Source of the DNA: DAIDJM01 sp964250215
GTDB lineage: Bacteria; Pseudomonadota; Alphaproteobacteria; Acetobacterales; Acetobacteraceae
Assembly: GCA_964250215.1 (NCBI GenBank)
Contig: CAXUEX010000039.1
Location: forward strand, 1-20,609
DNA length: 20,609 bases
Reading direction: 5' to 3'
The number at the start of each line of letters is the position of its first letter. Within the stretch, counting starts at the first letter, position 1. The notes beneath the pieces were generated by a model. It made no database searches, was not told the origin of the DNA, and worked only from the letters and a program-made list of their open reading frames with translations. This document shows, piece by piece, positions 13,974-20,609 of this stretch. The translations under genes were made by a program, and so were the position numbers.

Positions 13974-15416
13974 TCATGACACCCGCTCGGCGAGTGGCAT
14001 CTCTAGCGACGCGGCGACGCGGCGGGCGGTCACCCGCGCCTCCTCCGCTTCACGCGCGTCGCGTTCGATCTTGTCGCGGAACCGCTTCGCCGCGGAAATC
14101 CGCACCAGAAACGGCTCGGCCTCCACGCGCGATTGCAGCAGTTCCGCCGCATCCGCATCCCATTCGTGCCGGCTGCGCGCCAACGTCGGCTCGATGCGAT
14201 CCAGCTCCGTGCCCAGCGGCAGGATGTGGAACAGCGCATCGAACAGCGCGTTGCAATATTCCTGCACCAGGTAGGTGGCGCCCGCATAGCCCATGAACGG
14301 CGTGCCGGTGGCGCGGCGGATGATCGCGCCAGGAAACGACGCCGGAATATAAACCGATCGGCCGCCAGCCTCGGCCGCATACATCCGCTCGTTGAACGAT
14401 CCGAACAGCACCAGCGGCGGCTGCGCCTTCACCTGCGCCCGGATCGCCGCATTGTCGGTCTTCGCCCCCGGCTTGCGCGCGATCGCGAAATTGCAGGCAA
14501 TCCCCAGCTCCTCCTCCAGGAACATCCGCACGCCCCGCGAATAAGTCTCGGTCGCGACGATGCCGAAACTCGCGGTCGCGAAGAAATCCTGCGTCACGCT
14601 GCGCCACAGATCCCAGATCGGCTTGATCGTCGTCTGCTTCTCGGCGGCGATGAACGGCTCGGGATCCAGTCCGGTCAGCTCACCCAGTTTGCGCAGAAAG
14701 CTCGTGGTCGCGAATATCCCGATCGGCGCTTGCAGGTAAGGCTTGCCCAGCTCCTCGCAAAGCTGCCGGCCGAACTCGCGATACAGGCAGATGTTCACGT
14801 CCGCATCCACCAGCTTCGGCACGTCCTCCATGTGCGAACCCAGCGGAAACGTCAGGTTCACCTCGCAGCCGATACCCTCCGCCAGCCGCCGGATTTCCGC
14901 GAGATCGGATGGCATGTTGAACGTGCCGTAGATCGGGCCGATGATGTTCACCCGCGGCTTGGCGCCGGCCACTTTCGCCTTCGGCCGCGCCCGCTTGGCG
15001 CCGAATTCGTTCCACAGCCAGAAAATCGCCCGGTCGGCCGTCTGCCACTGGTCCTCGTCGATGGTGCGCGGAATGAACCGCATCAGGTTCGATCCCTCGG
15101 GCGTCACGCCGCCGCCGATCATCTCGGCAATGCTGCCCGTCACCACCACGCCCGGCATCTCGGGGTCCGAAACATCGTTGGCGCGCCGCATCGACTGCTC
15201 GGTGCCCTCGCTGGAAAGCTGCTCTTCCGCCAGCCCCGTCACCGTCACCGGCAATTCGTGCGGCGGCAGCCCGTCGGTGTAGTGCAGCACCGCCGTCACC
15301 GGCAGGTTCTCGCAGCCCACCGGCCCGTCGATCATCACGCGCAAGCCGCGCATCGCGCAGAACGCATAAACCGCGCCCCAATAGCCGCCCGCCCGATCGT
15401 GATCCAGAACGAGCAT
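13974..15416 (-). CDS. bchZ: Chlorophyllide a reductase subunit Z
   Basis: 480 residues, the normal BchZ length. With BchY it forms the catalytic NifDK-like half of chlorophyllide a oxidoreductase, which reduces ring B of chlorophyllide a on the way to bacteriochlorophyll. It shows the BchZ start (MLVLDHDRAGGYWGAVYAF), the GPVGCENLPVTAVLHYTDG cluster-cysteine region, the VVVTGSIAEMIGGG motif, and IIGPIYGTFNMPSDL. The ATG at 15416 lies 2 bases after the bchY stop. The frame is open far upstream, but that part is a shadow of bchY. It is followed by pufB after 89 bases. Confidence 0.98.
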   Translation of the reverse strand: MLVLDHDRAGGYWGAVYAFCAMRGLRVMIDGPVGCENLPVTAVLHYTDGLPPHELPVTVTGLAEEQLSSEGTEQSMRRANDVSDPEMPGVVVTGSIAEMIGGGVTPEGSNLMRFIPRTIDEDQWQTADRAIFWLWNEFGAKRARPKAKVAGAKPRVNIIGPIYGTFNMPSDLAEIRRLAEGIGCEVNLTFPLGSHMEDVPKLVDADVNICLYREFGRQLCEELGKPYLQAPIGIFATTSFLRKLGELTGLDPEPFIAAEKQTTIKPIWDLWRSVTQDFFATASFGIVATETYSRGVRMFLEEELGIACNFAIARKPGAKTDNAAIRAQVKAQPPLVLFGSFNERMYAAEAGGRSVYIPASFPGAIIRRATGTPFMGYAGATYLVQEYCNALFDALFHILPLGTELDRIEPTLARSRHEWDADAAELLQSRVEAEPFLVRISAAKRFRDKIERDAREAEEARVTARRVAASLEMPLAERVS

Positions 15417-15418
15417 CG

Positions 15419-16930
15419 TCAGTTTCCCACCGCCGCTTCGGCCTTCACGCGCGCTTCCCGCATCTTGCGGAATTTCGCCCGCGCCTCTGGATGCGCATCC
15501 GGCACACCGCGCCAGCCATAGCCGGCCACATCCTTCACGCCGACGCCGTCGAAGAACTCCCGCATCTGCCCGAACCGCGCCGCACCCTTGGTCTGCGCCC
15601 CCACGATCTGCGCCAGCGAAGCCACGCCCGCCGCGCCGAACAGCGGCCGCGCCGACACGATGTTCGTGAAATACACCGCCGGAATGCCGAGCTGCTTGGC
15701 CTCCTGCACCAGCGGCGTCGTGCCCAGCGCCAGGTCCGGCCGCACGTCGCGCATCGCCGCCATATCCTGCTCCAGCGACGCCCGGAACTGCACATGCGCG
15801 CCGTGCGCCGCGAGCCACACCCGATCGGCCTCGTTCCATTCCGTCTTCGGACAGGCCGAGCCGACATACGGCACCTCCGCCCCCGCTTCGATCAGCAACC
15901 GCGCCACCAGCAGTTCCGACCCTTCGTAGCCCGAAACCGTGATGCGCGCCCGCACCGGGTTCGCATCCAGCGCCGCGCGAACCGCCGAAAGCGCCCGCGC
16001 CTTGGCCACGTCGATCTTTTCCGCCGGCACGTTCGCGGCTTTTCCAACCGCCTCCAGCCACGCCGCCGTGCCCTCCAGCCCCACCGGCGCCGAGCCCACG
16101 ATCGGCCGGCCCGCGTGCCGGAATTCCCGCACGCTCGCCACATAGAACGGATGGATCGCCGCCACCGCCACGCAATCCAGCGCGCCATACATGTCGCGCC
16201 ATTCGCGCGCCGGGCATTGCGGCCCCACGCTCAATTCCATCGGCGCCAGCATCGCCGCAATGCCGGCGGGATCGGCGGGAAACAATTCGCCCAGCAGCGT
16301 CACGCTCGGCAATTCCCGCGCCTGCCGTGGCCGCGCCACCGGCCCCGCCTCGGCTTCCAGCCGCGCCGCCTTCAGCATCGCGCCGGAAAGCACGTCCTTC
16401 GCTTCCGCATGCGTCGGCACGCCGAACCCCGGCACGTCGATGCCGATGATCCGCACGCCGTCGATCTCTTTCGGCAACAGGTCCAGCGGCACGCCGGATG
16501 CCGTCGGCACGCACAGATTGATCACCACCACCGCGTCGTAATCTTCCGGCTTCGCGGTCTTGAGCACCGCCTCGCGGATGTCCTCGTAAAGCTGCCCGCG
16601 CACCAGCGATTCCGAATTGAACGGCACATACCCCACGCTGCGCTTCGCACCGTAAAAATGCGACGTGAACGTCAACCCATAGACGCAGCACGCCGAACCC
16701 GAAAGAATCGTCGCCACCCGCCGCATGCGCAGCCCCACGCGCAACGAACCGAACGCCGGGCACATCGATTGCGGCTGGTCGTGCGGCCCGCGCGGATAAT
16801 CGGTCGCGTAACGCTCCAGCGCCTCGGTCTTGCCGGCGTCGCGCGCGGCCTGCAGCATCGTCTCGCGGCCGCCATGGCAGCCGCCACCCTTGTCCGCGGG
16901 CAGGCCATCCATGTCAGCCGACCCCGTCAT
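15419..16930 (-). CDS. bchY: Chlorophyllide a reductase subunit Y
   Basis: 503 residues from the ATG at 16930. It is the NifD/NifK-like partner of BchZ. Diagnostic blocks are GGCHGGRETMLQAARDAG, QSMCPAFGSLRVGLRMRR, ILSGSACCVYGLTFTSHFYGAKR and VGYVPFNSESL, carrying the Cys that bind the shared iron-sulfur cluster. The start is uncertain: ATG 16930 overlaps bchX by 17 bases, while ATG 16912 lies just after the bchX TGA and gives a protein six residues shorter. A GGGG run before 16912 slightly favours the shorter form. It sits in the bchCXYZ run of the superoperon. Confidence 0.97.
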   Translation of the reverse strand: MTGSADMDGLPADKGGGCHGGRETMLQAARDAGKTEALERYATDYPRGPHDQPQSMCPAFGSLRVGLRMRRVATILSGSACCVYGLTFTSHFYGAKRSVGYVPFNSESLVRGQLYEDIREAVLKTAKPEDYDAVVVINLCVPTASGVPLDLLPKEIDGVRIIGIDVPGFGVPTHAEAKDVLSGAMLKAARLEAEAGPVARPRQARELPSVTLLGELFPADPAGIAAMLAPMELSVGPQCPAREWRDMYGALDCVAVAAIHPFYVASVREFRHAGRPIVGSAPVGLEGTAAWLEAVGKAANVPAEKIDVAKARALSAVRAALDANPVRARITVSGYEGSELLVARLLIEAGAEVPYVGSACPKTEWNEADRVWLAAHGAHVQFRASLEQDMAAMRDVRPDLALGTTPLVQEAKQLGIPAVYFTNIVSARPLFGAAGVASLAQIVGAQTKGAARFGQMREFFDGVGVKDVAGYGWRGVPDAHPEARAKFRKMREARVKAEAAVGN

Positions 16931-17867
16931 AGATCACTTCGAGCGAAGCCCGCACCGGCGCGGCCTCCACCCACATATCCTCCATCGTCGCCGGCTGCAG
17001 CACCACGTTGCGCCCCACCGCGTCGCCCTTGAACAGCCCCAGCAACGCATCATGCGTCAGCGGCGTCGGCCGCAGCGGCGGCGCTTCCGCCACCTGCGTC
17101 GCCAGTTGCTCGAACACCGGCGCCCAGCGCGTGCCCGGCCGGCCGATGATCTCGTAGCTGGCACTCTTGCGCCTTATGTCGTCGTCCGCCGGAATGGCGC
17201 TCAGCACCGGAATGCCCGCCGCCGCCGCAAACGCCGCCGCCTCCCCCGTGCCGTCGTCCTTGTTCACCACCATGCCGGCGACGCCCACATTGCCGCCGAG
17301 CTTCTTGAAGTATTCCACCGCCGAACAGACATTGTTCGCCACATACAGCGATTGCAAATCGTTCGACCCCACCACGATCACCTTCTGGCACATATCCCGC
17401 GCGATCGGCAGCCCGAACCCGCCGCACACCACGTCGCCCAGGAAATCCAGCAGCACATAATCGAAATCCCAACTATGGAACCCAAGCTTTTCCAAAAGCT
17501 CGAACCCGTGGATGATCCCGCGCCCGCCGCAGCCGCGCCCCACTTCCGGGCCGCCCAGCTCCATCGCGAACACACCGTCGCGCTTGAAGCACACATCGCC
17601 GATATCCACCTTCTCGCCCGCTGCCTTCTTGCGCGACGAGGTCTCGATGATCGTCGGGCAGCTCCGCCCGCCGAACAGCAAGCTGGTCGTGTCGCTCTTC
17701 GGATCGCAGCCGATCAGCAACACCCGCTTGCCCTGCTGCGCCATCATGTAACTCAGATTGGCGAGCGTGAAGCTCTTGCCGATGCCGCCCTTGCCGTAGA
17801 TCGCAATCACCTGCGTGTCGCGCTTGCGCGCCGCTTCCGGCTCCGGCTTCGTCGCGATGGCATTCAT
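16914..17867 (-). CDS. bchX: Chlorophyllide a reductase iron protein, subunit X
   Basis: 317 residues, NifH/BchL-like ATPase that passes electrons to BchYZ. Walker A is GKGGIGKS (25-32). The two Cys that hold the 4Fe-4S cluster between subunits are C113 (GRGCGGRG) and C148 (GDVVCGGFG). CDPKSDTTSLLFGG is the BchX form of the NifH switch region. The start at 17867 overlaps the bchC stop as ATGA, so the two are coupled. The N terminus before the ATPase domain is short (about 18 residues). Confidence 0.98.
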   Translation of the reverse strand: MNAIATKPEPEAARKRDTQVIAIYGKGGIGKSFTLANLSYMMAQQGKRVLLIGCDPKSDTTSLLFGGRSCPTIIETSSRKKAAGEKVDIGDVCFKRDGVFAMELGGPEVGRGCGGRGIIHGFELLEKLGFHSWDFDYVLLDFLGDVVCGGFGLPIARDMCQKVIVVGSNDLQSLYVANNVCSAVEYFKKLGGNVGVAGMVVNKDDGTGEAAAFAAAAGIPVLSAIPADDDIRRKSASYEIIGRPGTRWAPVFEQLATQVAEAPPLRPTPLTHDALLGLFKGDAVGRNVVLQPATMEDMWVEAAPVRASLEVIYDGVG

Positions 17868-18796
17868 GCGCAGCCCCTCCAATCCAGCACCATTTTCACG
17901 CAGCTCGCATCGCCGAACGCGGTGCGATAGGCCGCATCGGCTTCCGTCGCCGGTTGCCGATGCGTAATCAATCCATCCAGCGAAAGCCGCCCGTCCGCGA
18001 TCAGCGCGGAAACCGCTTCGATGTCCGGCGGCGCCCATTCCGCCGCAATCCGGATCGAAACCTCGCGCATGAACGCCGGTGGAAACGAAAACCCCAGCCG
18101 CTCCGCATAGAAGCCGGCCAGCACGATCTCCGCGCCACGCCCGCTCCGCGCAATCAACCCGTCCAGCAACGCCGGATCGCCGCTCACATCGCAGATGCGC
18201 GTGTAATCGCGCCGCGTATCGGCCTCCGGATCCAGCACCGCATAGCCCGCCGCCCCACCGGCCCGCACCGGATCGCGCTCCCAAACCACCGGCGCCCCGC
18301 CATGCAACACCGCCAGCCGCGCCAGCAGCCGCCCCAGCACGCCGTGCCCGACAATCAGTTCCGGTGGTGAACCATCCCGATAGGCGTGATAAGCGGTCGC
18401 CGCCAGCGCCACGAGAATGCCGCGTTCCTGCAAGCCCGCATCCAGCGAAACCACGCGCGCATCCGCCACCACCAGCCGCGATGCCGCGCCACCGAACAGC
18501 CCGCGCACCGCACCGAAACAACGCGCCCCGGGCACGAACACGAAATCGCCCGCAACATGCCGCGCATCGGTGCCCGCCTGCACCACATGGCCCACCGATT
18601 CGTAGCCCGGCACCAGCGGATACCCCATGCCCGGAAACGCCGGCATCCGGCCGGAATACAGCAGCCGCTCCGTGCCGGTGCTGATGCCGCTCCACGCCAC
18701 ATCCACCACCAGATCGCCTTCGCCGGGCGCATCCAGCGCCAATCGGCTGAGCTCCAGTCGCTCCGGCGCCCGCAGGATAACCGCGGTGGCTTGCAT
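17864..18796 (-). CDS. bchC: 3-hydroxyethyl bacteriochlorophyllide a dehydrogenase
   Basis: 310 residues, usual for BchC. It is a medium-chain dehydrogenase that oxidises the C3 hydroxyethyl group to the acetyl group of bacteriochlorophyll a. It has an N-terminal GroES-like domain (motifs SGISTGTERLLYSG and PGYESVGHVV) and a nucleotide-binding domain with GHGVLGR (150-156). It ends in FGDASCVKMVLDW, typical of BchC. It is the first gene after the PpsR-type promoter region and overlaps bchX by four bases. The upstream crtF gene ends 109 bases before its start. Confidence 0.97.
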   Translation of the reverse strand: MQATAVILRAPERLELSRLALDAPGEGDLVVDVAWSGISTGTERLLYSGRMPAFPGMGYPLVPGYESVGHVVQAGTDARHVAGDFVFVPGARCFGAVRGLFGGAASRLVVADARVVSLDAGLQERGILVALAATAYHAYRDGSPPELIVGHGVLGRLLARLAVLHGGAPVVWERDPVRAGGAAGYAVLDPEADTRRDYTRICDVSGDPALLDGLIARSGRGAEIVLAGFYAERLGFSFPPAFMREVSIRIAAEWAPPDIEAVSALIADGRLSLDGLITHRQPATEADAAYRTAFGDASCVKMVLDWRGCA

Positions 18797-18839
18797 GTGC
18801 CGGCTGCCTCCCCTTTCGGCGTCCGTTCGGCGCCCTTGT

Positions 18840-18857
18840 TGTCAGAGTAATCTTACG
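18840..18857. promoter_or_regulatory. PpsR/CrtJ-type operator, promoter-proximal, one mismatch
   Basis: TGT-N12-ACG, one base off the TGT-N12-ACA consensus, 44 bases before bchC. It lies 8 bp from the perfect site at 18866-18883, the spacing known for cooperative CrtJ/PpsR binding at the Rhodobacter bchC promoter. It overlaps a possible -10 box (TACTCT, minus strand, 18844-18849). Confidence 0.8.
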
Positions 18858-18871
18858 AATCGCGGTGTCAA
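18844..18871 (-). promoter_or_regulatory. Candidate sigma-70 promoter for bchC
   Basis: TTGACA (18866-18871) and TACTCT (18844-18849), 16 bases apart, read leftwards toward bchC. The -35 is perfect and the -10 is poor (three of six), which is common for regulated promoters. Both boxes overlap the two PpsR-type sites. Confidence 0.55.
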
Positions 18872-18883
18872 TCCAAACTTACA
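18866..18883. promoter_or_regulatory. PpsR/CrtJ-type operator, perfect TGT-N12-ACA
   Basis: A perfect match to the aerobic photosystem repressor site. The minus strand carries TTGACA at 18866-18871, a consensus -35 box lying inside this operator, with a weak -10 candidate 16 bases further on. Repressor binding would therefore block polymerase directly. This is the likely light- and oxygen-controlled promoter of bchCXYZ-puf. Confidence 0.9.
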
Positions 18884-18905
18884 CCCGCCGTCGCCGAACT
18901 GTCAC

Positions 18906-20075
18906 TCAGCCGCGCGCCACCAACACCCGCGCCAGCATCGGCGCTGCATTGCGCACCAGCCGGGGCTGCGAAAATCCGGCTTCAAGCAGCATGGCGCTCA
19001 AGGTTTCCGGCGTGCGCGCCCGCCCGCTGCCCATCGCCAAGAGGTAAAAACCGAAATACGCATCGCCGATCGCTGCCTCGCCGCCGCCCGCCATGGGCTC
19101 GGCAATCAGCAGCGTGCCGCCCGGCTGAATGGCGACTCGCGCCGCGCGCAGCAGCGCCATCGCCGCGGCGTCGTCGTGATCGTGCAGCACACGCACCAGG
19201 CTGATCAGATCGGCGCCCGCCGGCCAGGGATCGCGAAAAAAATCGCCGCCCGCCAAGGTCGCGCGGTCCAGCACACCCGCTTGCCGCAGCCGCTCCCGCG
19301 CCAAATCCACCACGGCCGGCAGATCGAACAGCATCAATTGCAGCGCCGGCGCCCGCGCGGCCGCCGCGATCAGGAACGCCCCCTCGCCACCCCCCACATC
19401 CAGCAGCCGCCGATGCTGCCGCACGCTGTAGGCGCCCAATACCTGGTCGGCCACCATGCCGTTGCTAGCCGCCATCAGCGCGGAATATTCGGCCACCTTG
19501 TCCGCGCCCAATTCCGCCGGCGAAGCCGCCTTGGCATACGCCCAATAGGAAGCGAGCGTGCCGCCCCCCTCGCGCTGCAACAAACCCACCGGATCCGCCA
19601 AATCCGCATAGAGCAGCCCATGATGCGCAATCATCGCGCGCACGCCGTCATTCCCCAGCAACGCCGCCCCCAGCGTACCCAACCCATAGCGCCCGCTCGC
19701 CCGCGTCTCCGTCAGCCGCAAAGCCGCCGCCGCCAGCAGCAACCGCTCCGCCGCCGGCCCACTCAGCCCCAGGGCCGGCGCCAGCTCCCCCGCCGTGCGC
19801 GGCCCATCCCGCAGTTTCGCAAACAGATCGAACTGCACGCACGCCGCCAGCACCTGTGCGTACACGAACCCCGCCGCCACATCGAACAACGCCCTAGCTC
19901 GGCGCCTGGCCACGAACCTTGTCAGCGGAAACGATGTCGCCCAGCGCTGGAAACCGGGATCCGAAAGCGTCCGGTCGCGCCAGGCGTATAGGCGAGCCAG
20001 AAAGTCCCGGGGCTCCGCCCCAGACCGCGCCGGGGCCAGCGGGCCCCGGACCCCATCACTTTGTTCGCCACTCAT
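18906..20075 (-). CDS. crtF: Demethylspheroidene O-methyltransferase CrtF
   Basis: 389 residues. It methylates the C1 hydroxyl of carotenoids in the spheroidene/spirilloxanthin pathway. It has an N-terminal dimerisation and winged-helix part (SDPGFQRWATSFPLTRFVARR, ALFDVAAGFVYAQVLAACVQF) and a SAM-binding domain with LLDVGGGEGAFL (DVGGGEG at 226-232), LVRVLHDHDD and IQPGGTLLIAEPM. The ATG at 20075 has no strong ribosome site. Residues 8-24 are encoded by a GC-rich palindromic repeat (see 20006-20055), and the family-like sequence begins only near residue 28, so the true start or N terminus is uncertain. It lies between crtE and bchC, the classic superoperon order. Confidence 0.95.
   Translation of the reverse strand: MSGEQSDGVRGPLAPARSGAEPRDFLARLYAWRDRTLSDPGFQRWATSFPLTRFVARRRARALFDVAAGFVYAQVLAACVQFDLFAKLRDGPRTAGELAPALGLSGPAAERLLLAAAALRLTETRASGRYGLGTLGAALLGNDGVRAMIAHHGLLYADLADPVGLLQREGGGTLASYWAYAKAASPAELGADKVAEYSALMAASNGMVADQVLGAYSVRQHRRLLDVGGGEGAFLIAAAARAPALQLMLFDLPAVVDLARERLRQAGVLDRATLAGGDFFRDPWPAGADLISLVRVLHDHDDAAAMALLRAARVAIQPGGTLLIAEPMAGGGEAAIGDAYFGFYLLAMGSGRARTPETLSAMLLEAGFSQPRLVRNAAPMLARVLVARG
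20006..20055. repeat. GC-rich double-palindrome repeat inside the 5' end of crtF
   Basis: Two hairpins side by side: GGGGC-TCC-GCCCC (20009-20021) and CCGGGGCC-AGCG-GGCCCCGG (20030-20049). The composition resembles REP-like intergenic repeats abundant in Acetobacteraceae and related genomes. In this place it is read in frame as CrtF residues 8-24. Confidence 0.6.
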
Positions 20076-20097
20076 AATCAAATCGCCAACGCCGGAC

Positions 20098-20157
20098 AGA
20101 AATTGCGCGGAAACCGGTATGGCGACGGCCACCAGACCGGGTTTCTCCGCAATTTCT
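20098..20157 (-). other. Long imperfect inverted repeat in the crtE-crtF gap
   Basis: Arms of 18 bases (20098-20115 and 20140-20157) matching at 16 positions, around a 24-base centre that itself can pair (CGGT/ACCG, TGGC/GCCA). The right arm includes the crtE stop codon. No U-run follows on the minus strand, so it is not a standard terminator. It could be an mRNA-stability or processing hairpin, an attenuator or a small mobile palindrome. Confidence 0.8.
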
Positions 20158-20609
20158 AAGCAGCGCGGGCCGGCAGCTTCGTCGGCATCAATCGCCGACT
20201 CTCCAACGCCATCAGCGCGCGCAGCGCCGGAGCGCCCGGGCACAACGGAATGCTGTCCACCGCCTGGTCCGTCAGCGATTGCAGCCGCGCGATCGCGCCA
20301 CCCAGGCCAAGCTGCGCCACCGCGTTCGGCCGGTCGTGCGCCGCATCCTGGCCCACGGGCTTGCCGAGGTCGATCGGGTCCGCAATGGCGTCCTTGATGT
20401 CGTCCGCCACCTGATACGCTTCGCCCAGGAAATCCCCCAGCGGCCGCCACGGCGCCCCCATCGCCCCCGCCGCCGCCGCCCCGGCTTCGGTCGCCGCCGC
20501 GAACAGCGCGCCGGTCTTGGCCCGCTGATACGCGCTCAGATCGATCTCCGACTCGCATTCCCAGGCCTGGCCCGCCCCGATGCCGCGCGGCACGCCCACC
20601 GCGCCGGCC
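20156..20609 (-). CDS. crtE: Geranylgeranyl diphosphate synthase CrtE (partial, start beyond the window)
   Basis: The C-terminal about 150 residues are present, and the frame runs off the right edge. The second Asp-rich motif, DDIKD, in GEAYQVADDIKD is that of a trans-isoprenyl diphosphate synthase. The YQRAKTGALFAAATEAGA stretch is the conserved KTG(A/L)LF region of the family. The enzyme makes the C20 precursor for carotenoids and for the phytol/geranylgeraniol tail of bacteriochlorophyll. The context beside crtF and bchC gives the CrtE name. A GTG near 20599 is not the start. It ends in TAG inside the inverted repeat. Confidence 0.92.
   Translation of the reverse strand, partial: AGAVGVPRGIGAGQAWECESEIDLSAYQRAKTGALFAAATEAGAAAAGAMGAPWRPLGDFLGEAYQVADDIKDAIADPIDLGKPVGQDAAHDRPNAVAQLGLGGAIARLQSLTDQAVDSIPLCPGAPALRALMALESRRLMPTKLPARAA

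Noticed and set aside
15491..17032. 513-residue plus-strand frame over bchY
   Set aside because: Arg/His-rich shadow of bchY.
18906..20558. crtF starting at the far upstream end of its open frame (20558)
   Set aside because: That part overlaps the crtE coding region and has no CrtF-like sequence; the ATG at 20075 is closer to the conserved start.
1..20609. CRISPR array, tRNA, rRNA or insertion sequence
   Set aside because: No regularly spaced repeats, no tRNA- or rRNA-like sequence and no transposase motif were seen.

Overview
This window is a large part of a photosynthesis gene cluster from a purple, aerobic-type phototrophic alphaproteobacterium. It encodes the type II reaction centre L and M subunits with a tetraheme cytochrome, LH1 alpha and beta, chlorophyllide a reductase (BchXYZ), BchC, CrtF, the end of CrtE, the oxygen-dependent cyclase AcsF, and ALA synthase. 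High GC, strong third-position GC bias, and the crtEF-bchCXYZ-pufBALMC and puh-acsF-puhE-hemA layouts fit an acetic-acid-bacterium-like lineage (Acetobacteraceae); this taxonomic guess is an inference. L-subunit position L168 is His, which argues against the Zn-bacteriochlorophyll genus Acidiphilium, where Glu is reported at that position.

Left arm (1-5309, + strand): end of puhB, puhC, a small conserved ORF, acsF, a puhE gene fused in frame to a CobW/COG0523 GTPase domain, hemA, and a cytochrome c2-like gene. Most of these are tightly packed, some with 4-base overlaps, and should form one operon for reaction-centre assembly and tetrapyrrole supply.

Middle (5310-10371): an accessory insert of electron-transfer genes. 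It holds a PsiE-family membrane protein (-), a triheme cytochrome c with an unusual C-terminal domain (+), and a leftward set made of a monoheme outer-membrane porin-cytochrome related to the Cyc2 superfamily, a periplasmic cytochrome c, and a small secreted protein. Their place between the two photosynthesis operons, next to pufC, suggests a route from an extracellular donor to the reaction centre. This is the most interesting hypothesis in the window.

Right arm (10373-20609, - strand): the crtE-crtF-bchC-bchX-bchY-bchZ-pufB-pufA-pufL-pufM-pufC superoperon. It is read leftwards and ends in a textbook intrinsic terminator. The bchC promoter region carries two PpsR/CrtJ-type sites (one perfect TGT-N12-ACA, one with a single mismatch) separated by 8 bp and overlapping a TTGACA -35 box. 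Hairpins lie between crtE and crtF, bchZ and pufB, and pufA and pufL, and could set relative expression. No pufQ or pufX is seen. No tRNA, rRNA, IS element or CRISPR array was found.
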